NCBI GenBank assembly: GCA_025738555.1
Contig: JAOVFP010000001.1
Location: 1,922,001-1,986,000 of the forward strand
Source: Cyathus striatus
Taxonomy: Eukaryota > Basidiomycota > Agaricomycetes > Agaricales > Nidulariaceae
Length of the DNA stretch: 64,000 nt
Direction of reading: 5' to 3'
The notes under the pieces are model-generated. The model did not search any database and was not told the DNA's origin. It was given only the letters and a program-made list of their open reading frames with translations. This document shows positions 34,918 to 47,319 of the stretch, piece after piece. The stretch's first letter is position 1; every line of letters begins with the position of its first letter. The position numbers and the translations under genes were made by a program.

Positions 34918-35545
34918 TAAGATGTGTGGGAATGTGCAGACAGAGGGAAGACAACACATGGTGCAATGAGAATATAGCAAGAGGGGGTATGTGCAGACAG
35001 AGAGGGAAGACAGCACAGGCACAATGCAAACATAGCAAGGGGTATGCACAGATAGAGGGGAGAGGACAGGACAGGGTGAAACGAGCGAGAACATAGAGGG
35101 GGGTACATGCAGACAGAAGGGGAAGACGACATGGCGTGAAACAAGAACATAGTGAGAGGGGGTGGGGGTACATGCAGACAGAGGGGAGAGGATAGGACAT
35201 GGTGAAATGAGAACATAGCGAAGAGGGGAGGGGGGTACATGCGACAGAGGGGGAAGATGACACACAGCGCAACGAGAACATAGCGAGGGGGTGAATGTGC
35301 AGACAGGGGGAAGATGGCACATAGTTGATGCAATGACATTACATGGTGCAATGTGAACATAATGAAAGGGGGTATGCACATCTGGGGGGGGATGCACAGA
35401 TGGAGGGGGAAGATGGCACATAGTTGACATGATGACATTGCACAGGGCAACGTGAACATAATGAGAGGGGGGTAAGCATATCCAGGAGGGTGAATGCACA
35501 GATGGAGGGGTGAAGACAGCATGATGTGGGTGTAGCGAGAGGCAC
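34918..35545. repeat. Purine-rich minisatellite, about 60-bp units
   Basis: About ten units of GTGCAGACAGAGGGGAAGA plus CACATGGTGCAATGAGAACATAGCAAG with drift. The minus frames of up to 235 codons are repeat-driven and have no family resemblance. Confidence 0.85.
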
Positions 35546-36571
35546 TAGTATTGACAACTATTGTCATACTTCATACTGCAACTGCAGTAAAACTGCTTGG
35601 TGATGTACAGTTGCAAAAATATGAAGTTACTTCAACTGTACTGCTGTTAATACTTCATACATTTACTTCATACAACTTCAGTCTGCACTTCATAGTACCT
35701 TCACTTCATTGCAGCTGTTACTTCACTGTTTGACTTCAGCTTCACACTTGATACAGTCATTACTTTATTATTGTACTTCTACTTCATATACTTCCAGTCT
35801 GCACTTCATACTCTCTTCACTTCATTGCAGTTGTTACTTCACCATTTCACTTCAGTTTCACACTTGTTGCAGTCATTACTTCATCATTGTACTTCCATTT
35901 CACCCAGTTCCAGTCTTCACTTCATACTTCCTTCACTTCATTGCAGTTTTTACTTCATCATTGTACTTCCACTTCACACAGTTCCAGTCTGCACTTCATA
36001 TTTCCTTCACTTCATTGCAGTTGTTACTTCACTATTTCACTTCAGCTTCACCCTTGTTGCAGTCATTACTTTATCATAGCACTTCCACTTCATGTACTTC
36101 CGGTCTGCACTTCATATTTTTTTCACTTCATTGCAGTTGTTACTTCACTGTTTGACTTCAGCTTCACACTTGATGCAGTCATTACTTCATCATAGTATTT
36201 CTACTTCACACAGTTCCAGTCTGCACTTTATACTTTCTTCACTTCATTGCAGTTGCTACTTCACTATTTGATTTCAGCTTCACACTTGTTGCAGTTGTTA
36301 CTTCATCATTGTACTTCCACTTCACCCAGTTCCAGTCTGCACTTCATACTCTCTTCACTTTATTGTAATTGTTACTTCACCATTTCACTTCAGCTTCACT
36401 CAGTTCCAGTCTGCACTTCATACTCTCTTCACTTCATTGCAGTTGTTACTTAATCATTTCACTTCACCTTCACATTTGTTGCAGTCATTACTTCATTATA
36501 GTACTTCTACTTCATGTACTTCCAGTCTGCACTTCATATTTTCTTTGCTTCATTGTAGTCGTTACTTCATC

Positions 36572-37100
36572 ATAGTTGTTACAGTTTTTCTTTATTTTCT
36601 TCTGTTTACAATTAGTTTACTTCGATATGTTTGGCACAACCATTGATGCCAAACATCTTTATTTTTACACAGCTTTATTTATACTTTTGACTCATAATGA
36701 CTACATGTAAGTCATTACTTATTTACGTTCACTTTCTCATACTTTACTTCTTTATAACTCTATCTCGAGTCATTGTACTATATTTACTTATTTTTCACAC
36801 TTCTTTACTGCGCCTTATTAATGCGCAGTACTTACACATTTTCTTTGACTCATACTATATTTATTATTAGTACAAACTAGTTTGTATTTAAACAGTAGGA
36901 ACTTGGGCAGTAGAGCTCAAGCTTCAGCTTAAAGAATACTACTTGATTCTTACTCAACTTTGAACACTTAAGTTTTCAACTTAAGCTTCTTGTCTTGTAA
37001 CAAGAACTACTTTGAAACTGATTTAACTTGTTCTTCGGATCAGTTAAGTTACATGACTTTTGGACTTGTACAATTTCAGACTTTAGTCTGTTTTAAATCG
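36572..37100. other. Left-arm-only block in E2
   Basis: Non-repetitive sequence (GTTTACTTCGATATG... to ...TTTAAATCGTAAC) with no counterpart in the right arm and slightly more CpG. Either an insertion in the left arm or a deletion from the right. No clear ends or TSD; no gene. Confidence 0.55.
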
Positions 37101-37759
37101 TAACAATAGTACTTCCACTTCATATTCTTCCAGTCTACACGTCATATTTTCTTCACTTTGTTGCAGTTGTTACTTCACTGTTTGACTTCAGCTTCACACT
37201 TGATGCAGTTATTACTTCATTGTAGTATTTCTACTTCATACAGTTTCAGTCTGCACTTCACACTTTTCTTACTTTATTACTGCTGTTACTTCACTGTTTC
37301 ACTTCAGCTTCACACTTGTTGCAGTTATTACTTCATCATAGTATTTTCACTTGACATACTTCCAGTCTGCACTTCATACTTTTCTTACTTCATTGCAGCT
37401 GTTACTTCACTGGTTGACTTTGGCTTCACACTTGATGCAATTGTTACTTTATTGTAGTATTTCTACTTCACATACTTCCAGTCTGCACTTCATACTTCCC
37501 TCACTTTATTGCAGCTGTTACTTCACTGTTTGACAACAATCATTAATTACTGCTAATTGTCATATTTCTCACATATGTCACATATTTCTCACGCATTACA
37601 TCTGTCACATATTTCACACATGTGACACATGTCACAAAATTCATGCTTGTCATGTTTATTACACATGTCACATATGTCATATTCTGCATGCTTGTTACAC
37701 ACACTACATATGTTACATTTGTTACATTTGTCATGTTTTAAACAGTTGTCACAAATGTC

Positions 37760-39550
37760 ATATGTGCTACTTTTTTTTATGACCCTTCTGTCATGTATAT
37801 CACATATGTCACATCTTCAAATATGTCACATTGTACTCATATGTGACACATGTGACACTTATTACATTCTTGCATATATCACACTTTACTCATGTATTAC
37901 AAATGTCACACTTCATTCTTTCATGTGCATTACTATTTATATGACAAAAAAGTACTTTACTACTTTAAGAGAATCTGTTTACCCATACTAGGTTTAATTT
38001 GATATTCATAGCACTAGACAGAAATTACATTTCTTCAATACCACTTCATGACAATCACAATGCTGTTTTAATTAGATAGTCATATTTCTCTTATCTATAT
38101 CAGTTCTAATTTAGTTGTTAAATATATGTCAGACATAGTAATGAAGAGGCAGCCAGCTGCCAAAGTCATTCACACTCAGATTCTAGTCAGCTTCACCTGA
38201 AAGTTACCCATAGTAGACATAGCTGGACTTGGCTTCAGATTTTGTCTAACCTTCTTCAGTCATCATCTGTTCTATTTCTAACAATTCCTACTAATATTTT
38301 CATGCCCTAACTAAGTAGCTTCAACCTTAATATGAGTTTGACTTTTGAAACAGTCTTGACAATTTCATCCTCTTGCCACATACCATATTTCATTCTGTTC
38401 TTTCATCACATGTTCAGTAATCTAGTCTGGTATGTTGTCATATCTATATCTTCCATTCAATTATTCCTTCTATTGTCACATCATCTATCTCTTTTTCACA
38501 CTCCCTATAACTCAATCAAATATATTATGCATAAATGTCTGTCTCAGTGCATTCTATTATCATGACATCTGTTATGATATTCTATTATCATACTACTATA
38601 GTCTTCATTCTGGTTGCATGTCATTATTACTTCTATTATAATTTTTCAACACCTAATTCCTGTTGTTATTCTCAGTTACACTTTATATACTTATATTGGG
38701 ATGCTAAATTACAACATAACATTATGTCAGACAATAATACATGTAATAATTGGAAAGAGTGATATGTGATAATTGATGGTGAACATATTGCATTGTTAAG
38801 GTTGGTACTATCATTCTCTCTAGGTTACAGAGACAACACTTTTTCAATGTGAGCCTGAACTGTAGCAGTCCACTCAACTTTTTAAGCAGCAGATATTGCT
38901 TGTGTACAAGTAAGTGCTGGTATTTCAATTAGAATATAAGCATCAATGGTCATACATTCTACATGACAACAGAATGGAACAGAATAGTACAATGCTTTAA
39001 TGTTATCTGTACATATGATTTTTTATTCCTTATGAAGTTCAGACTGATAGCTAAAATATACTTTTTTCTCAATTACTCAATGAACTATATCATTTCTTGT
39101 ATTTCTCTTGACAGTCCCCACTACTGTTCAATTTCAATTGTTACAGAACTGCAAATATCTGCTGTATAATCATTTTGTCATGTTTACAATCAAATTTTGA
39201 AATAGAAAGTGTTACATCTATGAGATGCATAACTAGTATGATAGGATGAATTTGAAACTTGTGATAAATCTTATACCATTTCAATAATTTGAGTGACATA
39301 TTATGAAGGCCCCATATCATGTCAAAATTTTGCCTATTCCAAACTGATTTAAATGGTACAGTATCAAGATAAGAGATGTGTAACATATGTGATATATATG
39401 TAACCTGAGTAATATGTTAACAAAATGTAAAAAGTGCAATATGCTGGGATATATGTAAAAAATATAACAGGTGTGAAGAATATGAATATATAACAGATGT
39501 TAGACGCAAATCAAGTGTAACATGTGTGAAATATGAGAAAAGAATAACAG
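37760..39550. other. Unique centre of E2
   Basis: AT-rich, short frames only. Two minus-strand frames (39386-39141 and 38928-38722) have plausible amino-acid composition (e.g. MIWGLHNMSLKLLKWYKIYH) but no recognised domain. If E2 ever encoded a transposase, its remains would be here. Confidence 0.35.
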
Positions 39551-41624
39551 ATACCAACAGTTGTACATGTGTCACATATGACTTGTGACATCGTGACAGG
39601 TGTGACAGGCATGAATTTTGTGATGAATGTGACAAGGTGCAAAATGTGACATAGTAACATAGTGACATTTTCACAAATGTGAAATATGTGACATATGTGA
39701 GAAATATGACAATTAGCAGTAATTAATGATTGTTGTCAAACAGTGAAGTAACAGTTGCAATAAAGTGAAGGAAGTGTGAAGCCAAAGTCAACCAGTGAAG
39801 TAACAGCTGCAATGAAGTAAGAAAAGTATGAAGTGCAGACTGGAAGTATGTCAAGTGAAAATACTATGATGAAGTAATAACTGCAACAAGTGTGAAGCTG
39901 AAATGAAACAGTGAAGTAATAGCAGTAATAAAGTAAGAAAAGTGTGAAGTGCAGACTGAAACTGTGTGAAGTAGAAATACTATGATGAAGTAATGACTGC
40001 ATCAAGTGTGAAGCTGAAGTTAAACAGTGAAGTAACAACTGCAATGAAGTGAAGAAAATATGAAGTGAAGACTGGAAGTATGTGAAGTGGAAGTACTATG
40101 ATAAAGTAATGACTGCAACAAGTGTAAAGCTGAAGTGAAATAGTGAAATAACAACTGGAATGAAATGAAGGAAATATGAAGTGCAGGCTGGAACTGTATA
40201 AAGTAGAAGTACAATGATGAAGTAACAGCTGCAATGAAGTGAAGGAAGTATGAAGTAAAGACTGGAAGTATGTGAAGTGGAAGTACTATGATGAAGTAAC
40301 AGCTGCAACAAGTGTGAAGCTGAGGTGAAATGGTGAAGTAATAACTGTAATGAAGTGAAGGAAGTATGAAGTGCAGACTGGCAGTATGTGAAGTGGAAGT
40401 ACTATGATGAAGTAACAACTGCAACAAGTGTGAAGCTGAAGTCAAAAAGTGAAGTAACAACTGTAATAAAGTGAAGAAAATATGAAGTGCAGACTGGAAG
40501 TACATGAAGTAGAAGTACTATGATGAAGTAATGACTGCAAAAAGTGTGAAGCCAGAGCAAAATGACAAAGCAACAACTGCAATGAAGCAAAGAGAGCACA
40601 AAGTGCAGACTGGAACTGGGTGAAGTGGAAGTACAATGATGAAGTAATGACTGCAACAAATGTGAAGCTGAAGTAAAATGGTGAAGTAACAATTGCAATG
40701 AAGTGAAGAGAGTATGAAGTGCAGACTGGAAGTATGTGAAGTGGAAGTACTATGGTGAAGTAATGACTACAACATGTGTGAAGCTAAAATCAAATAGTGA
40801 AGTAGCAACTACAATGAAGTGAGAAAAGTATAAAGTGCAGACTGGAACTGTGTGAAGTAGAAATACTATGATGAAGTAATGACAGCATCAAGTGTGAAGC
40901 TGAAGTCAAACAGTGAAGTAACAACTGCAATGAAGTGAAAAAAATATGAAGTGAAGACTGGAAGTACATGAAGTGGAAGTGCTATGATAAAGTAATGACT
41001 GCAACAAGGGTGAAGCTGAAGTGAAATAGTGAAGTAACAACTGCAATGAAGTGAAGGAAATATGAAGTGCAGACTGGAACTGTGTGAAGTGGAAGTACAA
41101 TGATGAAGTAAAAACTGCAATGAAGTGAAGGAAGTATGAAGTGAAGACTGGACATATGTGAAGTGGAAGTACTATGATGAAGTAACAACTGCAACAAATG
41201 TGAAGCTGAGGTGAAATGGTGAAGTAACAACTGCAATGAAGTGAAGGAAGTATGAAGTGAAGACTGGAACTGGGTGAAGTGGAAGTACAATGATGAAGTA
41301 ATGACTGCAACAAGTGTGAAACTGAAGTGAAATGATGAAGTAACAACTGCAATGAAGTGAAGAGAGTATGAAGTGCAGACTAGAAGTATATGAAGTGGAA
41401 GTACAATTATGAAGTAATGACTATATCAAGTGTGAAGCTGAAGTCAAACAGTGAAGTAACAACTGCAATGAAGTGAAGGTACTATGAAGTGCAGACTGAA
41501 GTTGTATGAAGTAAATGTATGAAGTATTGACAGCAGTGCAATTGAAGTAGCTTCATTTTTTTGCAACTGTACATCACCAAGCAATTTTACTGCAGTTGCA
41601 GTTGAAGTATGACAATAGTTGTCA

Positions 41625-44575
41625 GCACCCCTCAGGTTTGTTCTAAACCCCCATTTGTGCTTTGCATAGTTAAGCACATGTCTGGGTCCCATTGGAGTCT
41701 GCATTTCTCAGCTAATGTTCTGCTCATAGTAACTATCTGCGAGCCACTATCTAGAAGTGCATCTTCCACCAATGTATCATTTATCTTCCCTGAGATCGCC
41801 CTTAACGCTTCCATATCCCTTGCAACAAATACACGATGTGCTCTTTCTTCCAGAGAAAAAGTGTGCAGGTACTGCGTGATCAGGTCTGACACTACCCATC
41901 CTTTTTCACTCTTACTAATTGACGGGTTTGGAAGCTCCTTATCTTCAACATAGATCCATTGAAGACTTGGTTTGCCTGGAGCCTCATTGTCCATAACTTC
42001 TTCAATCCTAGCTGCAGGCCTCTCATTAGCTAACTTATATTTATCATATGCACTATTCTTAGCTGGCGGCATATGTTTTGTAATGAGCTTCGCTTGTAAC
42101 TCGTTCCTGACTGCCGGCGATAATCCTAGAATATCTTTTGGCATCAACATGATAGGCGCATCTAAAATCTTATCAACTATGTCCTCAGGCTTTGCATCTG
42201 CCTCTACTTCCACTCTCTGTCTATAGGCAGGTTGCCTTTTTGGTAGCTCATTTGCTGGTATCGGCAAGTGACCTGGACTTGGTTTTATGGGCTTTATAAA
42301 TCTAAAAGGTAGCTCTGGCCCTAATAAATTATCATTCTCTAACTCAGACACTTTTTTATGGGTTTCAGCTTTTTTTTTTTTTTTTTTTGGGTTTTATTTA
42401 TTTTCGTTCTTTTTAGTATATTTTCTTCCTCCTCACTATCTGATTCTGTATCCGCAAGCTCTCCTTCTTCTTGCTCTCTCTCTTCAAATCTGACTACCTT
42501 TATTCTTGCACTGTCCTCCAGAGCATGCATGACCTCAGGCTTTTCAAGAATGATTGGTTTGGGCTGCTGTACTTCCTTCCTCGAACCTCTCAGAAACCTG
42601 GATTGGTATCTTTACCAGTTCGCATTTGTATGTACTGGCTCGGTCCCTCCCCATATTCCTGTCACATGTCATTTTCTCTCTGCATTGTAGAAAACTGCAA
42701 TTCTTGTATCTGCTGCTGCATGTACCTGATTTGCTCTGCAGGTTGCTCATACAAATTTACACTAGAAATTTCTGATTCCTTTCTCTTCAACATCTTATCC
42801 ACTAATTCTTTATAGGGATGAGACCCTCTCAGCAATATTTCATTCGATCTGTTCAACACGATTGATCCACGCTCTTCTCTAATCACTCCTCCTTCGAGAT
42901 CTTTAGCTTTGACAGGGCACAAAGCAAAACTACAAGTCCCCCCACAATAGAAACATCCCCAGAAGAAAGGTTGGCTACCCTGATTGCCCCCACTCCAATT
43001 TCCCACTGGCCTCTGTCCAAAATTAGATGTTGCAGCTGGTGGTGCCTGATTGCTTTGATATTGGTACGAAGTCCATCCTGGGCTAGGATTGGGTTGAGCC
43101 AGACGGCTCGCAGATGCCTGCATTAACGCCTTTACTTCCTGAATCACCTGTTGGAAACTCTGTACCTCCCTTTCGATAGATGCCATTCTGCTCTCAGTGC
43201 TTTTCAACAACTGTGTAAATTTAGAGTCATTGGGCTCCTCTTTTTTCACAGCTATTGGCAACTCTACCAACTTGCCTCTGCTAAATCCTCTCGATTTTTT
43301 ATGCTCACACTTCTCTACATATTCCTCCTCATCTTCACTGTCCGTCTCAAATGATAGTCCTCTATTATGAATTATGTCATTGCACACAGATAAAACCTTG
43401 TCGAGCTTGTACAGATCTTCAGGGTCGATCTCTGTCCCTGGGGTAGATGTCTTTAGCAAATTGGCCATATCTAGCCGATGCCTCACCATTTCCCTCAGAT
43501 CTTTATGCAACAACTGCATAACAAACCACACTTGCTCAGCGTTTGATATCTGTTGTGCAATCTCTTCCACTTCCACTTTGAAATTGCGATGGAACTCTTT
43601 CCACACTGTCTTCTGCATTACTCTAATCCCTTGATTCTCATGCTGCTCATCCATTAATCTCTTTAGCTTTTCTCACGAACCCATCTCATTCTCTGGATCG
43701 TATTCCTGTAACATCCGCTTCTTAAACTTATCCCATATTCTATCTTCTCCTTTCCTCTCTGGGAAGCTTTTGACTTGTTTCCTTCTTGGTGAATTAGTAA
43801 TTGTATTTACCACGAAGTCCACTTTCGTCTTATCATCAGTTATTTTATGATGTGTAAAAAGTCCTTCTAGAGAGTCTAGCCAGAATGCTACTTCACTGCC
43901 TTGACTGTTCCATTTTGGCGCATTTTTGCCATATGGATCCAGTTCAGGTGCCATGCTTTCTGACAGTTTAGGTGATGGAGAACAGGTACTCAGTGTTACT
44001 GATGATGGGGGACTCAGATCAATGTCTGGTGATGACGGGCATGTATGTGCAGTAATATGTCTAGGACTCCCAAAGGTGAATTGCCTGAAGGATGCTGAAA
44101 GGTCTGCTACTGCTCCACTAGGTTCGCTAGCGTACTCGTAATCAGGTTCTCCAAAAGCTCTGGGAAACAACAATGATCCAATATTTGGGTCCATTGATGA
44201 ATCAGACGGTGTCTCAAGAAGTCTTGTCTCACGAGGCTCACTTACTGATGGCCTTGACGCAAATGGGAACAATGGTCTCTCTGGGGATGATAGTGCTGTC
44301 TCTGATTGTCTTTGCTTTGTACTAAGCTCTAGCTCTGGGAATGGTCTAAACTCTAGCTCTAGCTCTGTGCTCTCTCTTTTCACTGCTTTGCTCTGCTCTG
44401 CTCTTGATTTATCTCTCACTAGCTCTTTCTCTAAAGCTTGCTGTGCTCTATGTTCTGCTTGTGTTTCACGATCAGTTTTCTGATTCTGAGCACTACTGGA
44501 CCCTGAACTCGCTTGTTGATCTGCTGCTCTGTGATGCACTACAGCTTTGCTGGGTTTGGGTTCAGCCTCTACCAC
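41625..44575 (-). pseudogene. Ty3/gypsy-type gag-protease, 3' truncated
   Basis: Minus-strand polyprotein with 5' end at 44575 (MVEAEPKPSK...). Gag: acidic and Ser-rich N-terminus, then the capsid-like segment WNSQGSEVAFWLDSLEGLF and FKKRMLQEYDPENEMGS; a TGA at 43673; continuation in the same frame through LDKVLSVCNDII. A Cys-rich knuckle (CFYCGGTCSFALCP, about 42950-42905) follows. Frameshifts near 42600 and in an A/T homopolymer near 42370 lead to the protease frame (42351-41632), with the aspartic protease active site LLDSGSQIVTMS (about 41755). It stops at STNGGLEQT followed by TGA, then the E2 boundary. Reverse transcriptase, RNase H and integrase are absent. CpG content is higher than in its neighbours. 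Confidence 0.88.
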
Positions 44576-44674
44576 ACTTTTGCCACTCTTCTTAGATTTC
44601 AGCAGAATGGCGAGTGTGTTATTACTTATTCAATTCACACTACTCCGCAATGTTAGCACTTGTATCCGGTTTAC

Positions 44675-44693
44675 CCCCTCGTGGTGGGCTCCA
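44675..44693 (-). other. Primer-binding site of the gypsy element
   Basis: Minus strand reads TGGAGCCCACCACGAGGGG, 100 bases before the gag start. It differs at one base from the TRIM site at 16304-16322. It marks the 5' end of the internal region, so the 5' LTR should lie to the right. Confidence 0.7.
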
Positions 44694-45075
44694 GATAAAG
44701 TACCTAGTTTAGTGCAACATAGTGTAAATGTAAATATTAATAATAAAACTCACACCACATACGCTCACTAAGACAGTGCTCGGTGGGTAAGACTCAGATG
44801 CAAGGTGCTTCTGGGCCAAGTAAAGTATAGAAATGGTGTCGAAAACCAAGATTCAAGAGGGAGTGCACACTTAGTGAATGCTTTGATGCGTGTTTTGATA
44901 CACGTTCCTTAATCTCGGACTTAACATGGGCTTATGACTTCACACTTCACATTGCACTTAGAATCTCAAAGCTCACACAAATACTAAAGCATGATGCTAG
45001 ATGGTATTTCTTGGGGCACAGGAGACTGCCCTTCTACTACACAAAGCTACCTATTAAATATCTTACAGAACATGG
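44694..45075 (-). mobile_element. Probable 5' LTR of the gypsy element
   Basis: Position relative to the primer-binding site and gag requires LTR sequence here, but no second copy exists in the window and the termini are not clear (a TGTAAGATA at about 45073 could be its start). Extent uncertain. Confidence 0.4.
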
Positions 45076-45239
45076 CTAAGAGAAACTATATAGTTAATAC
45101 AAAAGCAGTAATTGCACATTAGCTAAGCTGTAAATTAGACTTTTAGACTGGATACAGCCATCTGGGATGGACCAGAGTAAATTACCGATATACAAACATA
45201 CGAGTGCCAAGAATGTGTTCACATGGGAAGATAACAAAG

Positions 45240-45775
45240 GACAATAACTTGTCCTGCAGGAAGAACACTCCATACAGAGGCGTGATGAACGTGACAAACG
45301 TGATGCATGACACACATAAAAGTGTGACAAACATGCTAAAGTGTGACAAGTGTGATATATGCATAGTGTGACAGAATTGTGACAGACATGACATGCATGA
45401 AAATTGTCACATATGTGATGTGTGGGAAATGTATGATGAATTGATATGTGGGAATATGTGTGACAGACATGACACGCGGGAAGAACGTGACAAATGTGAT
45501 GCGTGGGAATATCTGTGACGAACGTGACGCGCAGGAAATATATGACAGATGTGACACGCGGGAAGTATGTGACAAACACGAAGCGTGGGAATATATGTGA
45601 CAAACATGACACATGGGAAGTATGTGACAAGTGCGAAGCGTGGGAATATGTGTGACGAACGTGACGCGCGTGAATAACGTGACAAATATGAGGCGTGGGA
45701 AAATATGAGGCGTGGGAATATGTGTGACAAATGTGATGCACATGAAGTATGTGACAAATGCAAAGCATGTTGAAT
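45240..45775 (-). repeat. GTGACAAACGTGACGCG-type satellite array
   Basis: Irregular units of GTGTGACAAATGTGAYGCGTGGGAATAT with many CpG. The overlapping minus frames of 70-224 codons are all His/Cys/Ser-rich repeat artefacts. It resembles the inner segments of E1 and E2. Confidence 0.8.
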
Positions 45776-46010
45776 GTCCAGAAACTATTGTATTAATATA
45801 GCCCATTAATCAGTTAATATATACAAATGATTGCCAATGATTGCATTTGAATGTCCAAAAACTACTGTATTAATATAGCCCATTAATCAGTCATTATATT
45901 ACAAATGATTGTCTTTGATTGTCCAGAGACTGTTGTATCAATATAGCCCACTAATCAGTCATTATATGCAAATGATTGCATATGATTGTTATTCAATATT
46001 CCCTATACAA
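45776..46010 (+). repeat. Three tandem units of about 70 bp
   Basis: Each unit has GTCCARARACTRYTGTATYA, ATATAGCCCAYTAATCAG and ACAAATGATTG; starts near 45776, 45852 and 45920. They lie outside the satellite as the 60-bp units lie outside the core of E1, so this may be one arm of a third inverted-repeat element. Confidence 0.75.
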
Positions 46011-46035
46011 AAAAGCACAATCATTTTGCCCTGAA

Positions 46036-46077
46036 AAAAGTATTGTGGCAATCTTTTTTTCAGGGCAAAAAAGTATC
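46036..46077. repeat. Hairpin TTTGCCCTGAAAAAA / TTTTTTTCAGGGCAAA
   Basis: An inverted repeat of about 15 bp around a 14-base loop, at the outer edge of the 70-bp units. Possibly the terminus of a broken inverted-repeat element. Confidence 0.7.
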
Positions 46078-46775
46078 AGAATGGCTAACACCACTTTTAG
46101 AATAGATGCGCACTTAGCTTGATCTCTGGCCTTACTGGTAATTATTTCCCACTGATGTCGAGAATAAGCTCTGACCTCAGTGTTTCTATTCTTAGATGCT
46201 TTCCTACTTAGGCTAGTTATGTCCCTTATTAGCGCGAATCGTTCCCACGCTAGCTAACGGTCCAGGACCTCTACCTTAGCTACTAATCACAACCCAGATA
46301 TTTTATACCATTTCTAAGTAGCGCATAGAATATAGAAATAATGTTTTTATAGTAGGTAGAAGTACACTAGGTGTATTAGTTTTATAGGGGAAAGATTAAA
46401 AGAATTTTTAACATAACTATGGAAAATAAAGAAATCTGAATAATCTGGCAGACAGTCAAGGAATGTGGAATCAAAATTAGTTTCATGAATGTAGGTGATT
46501 GTGGGATTAAAATTAGAATGGAATTAAACTGAACATAAGCAATTATTTAAGAAGTGAATTAAAATGGTTAGTAGGTCAGAGTGTTAGTAACAGTTTATTC
46601 TGTGTAAGAAAGTTATTGTCAAGTATTAGTGGCATAATGAATGTACACATTCATCAAGCTATTTCCTTGCACTGTTCAATAGATAGTGAGGTTCTATTTC
46701 ATAACACATAACACATTTATTAAATATCATGCACTGCTTCTTTGGTTTTGTAGGCCCTGGAATGTTTGATCCAGT
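46078..46775. other. No gene recognised
   Basis: A CpG-containing stretch (46100-46330) then AT-rich sequence. No supported frame or repeat. Confidence 0.4.
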
Positions 46776-47250
46776 TCATTTGGCTCCTACAAGTACATGC
46801 AGGGTTTTGACTTGCTGCAAAACCCACATAATATCTTTGACAGCATTCCATAGATTTGCTGCCAAGTCATCTTGTGCCTGTTGAATTATAGAAACACACC
46901 ATGATAACAATACAATGAGACAGCACAAGCCCAATGGCCCCCCACAGAATGATAGCAAGAAATGGTAAGTTATTATATATATAATTATTTGATGAGATGT
47001 ACTTACCATATGTCTGTCCTCCCAGGTTACATCTGTCAGTAGACCCCATACCTCAGCTCATTCAGTGTATAAGTGTCTGAGCCGCACATTTGTATTCCTC
47101 AACTCCCTCACCTGGAGATATGCTGGGAATCTGAACAAGAAACAATCACATTGTGTGTCTGTAACCCATGAGTCCCTGGTCATAGTCATAATCCCAGGTG
47201 TATCATTTGAGCACATTGACAGTGTGATAGGTGGTGGAACAAGAAACATG
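46776..47250 (-). pseudogene. Unidentified two-exon gene fragment
   Basis: Upstream frame (47250-47007) includes PGIMTMTRDSWVTDTQCDCF and RVWGLL-like sequence with an in-frame TGA. It reads to WEDRHM, a GTAAGT donor at 47006 and an acceptor at 46878 (129-nt intron), followed by AQDDLAANLWNAVKDIMWVL. Splice sites and composition suggest real ancestry, but I recognise no family. Confidence 0.35.
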
Positions 47251-47319
47251 CTGGCAGGTTCCTACTGTGAATCTGATGTAAGGCTGAGTGGCAGTTTAAC
47301 ATCTAAACAAAGAAATTAA

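Larger units (their letters stand above)
35552..41624. mobile_element. Giant palindromic element E2 (6.07 kb)
   Basis: Begins TGACAACTATTGTCATAC and ends with its exact inverse at 41624. Each arm is about 2 kb of tandem units with a period near 116 bp (GTTACTTCACTGTTTGACTTCAGC..., TTCCAGTCTGCACTTCAT). The inverted symmetry continues inward through TGACAACAATCATTAATT (37533 and 39738) into TGTCACATATGTC-type sequence to about 37750/39560. A block of about 530 bp (36572-37100) is present only in the left arm. The central 1.8 kb is unique. It abuts the gypsy gag-pro at 41625. No target duplication is evident (ACTAGTAT against GCACCCCT). All 60-160-codon frames in the arms are repeat artefacts. 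Confidence 0.82.

Noticed and set aside
34792..35567. 235- and 216-codon minus frames
   Set aside because: They overlap a minisatellite in three frames at once and have Cys/Pro/Ser-rich periodic sequence.
46036..46077. Rho-independent-type terminator hairpin
   Set aside because: The setting is eukaryotic and no gene ends here; it better fits the tip of an inverted-repeat element.
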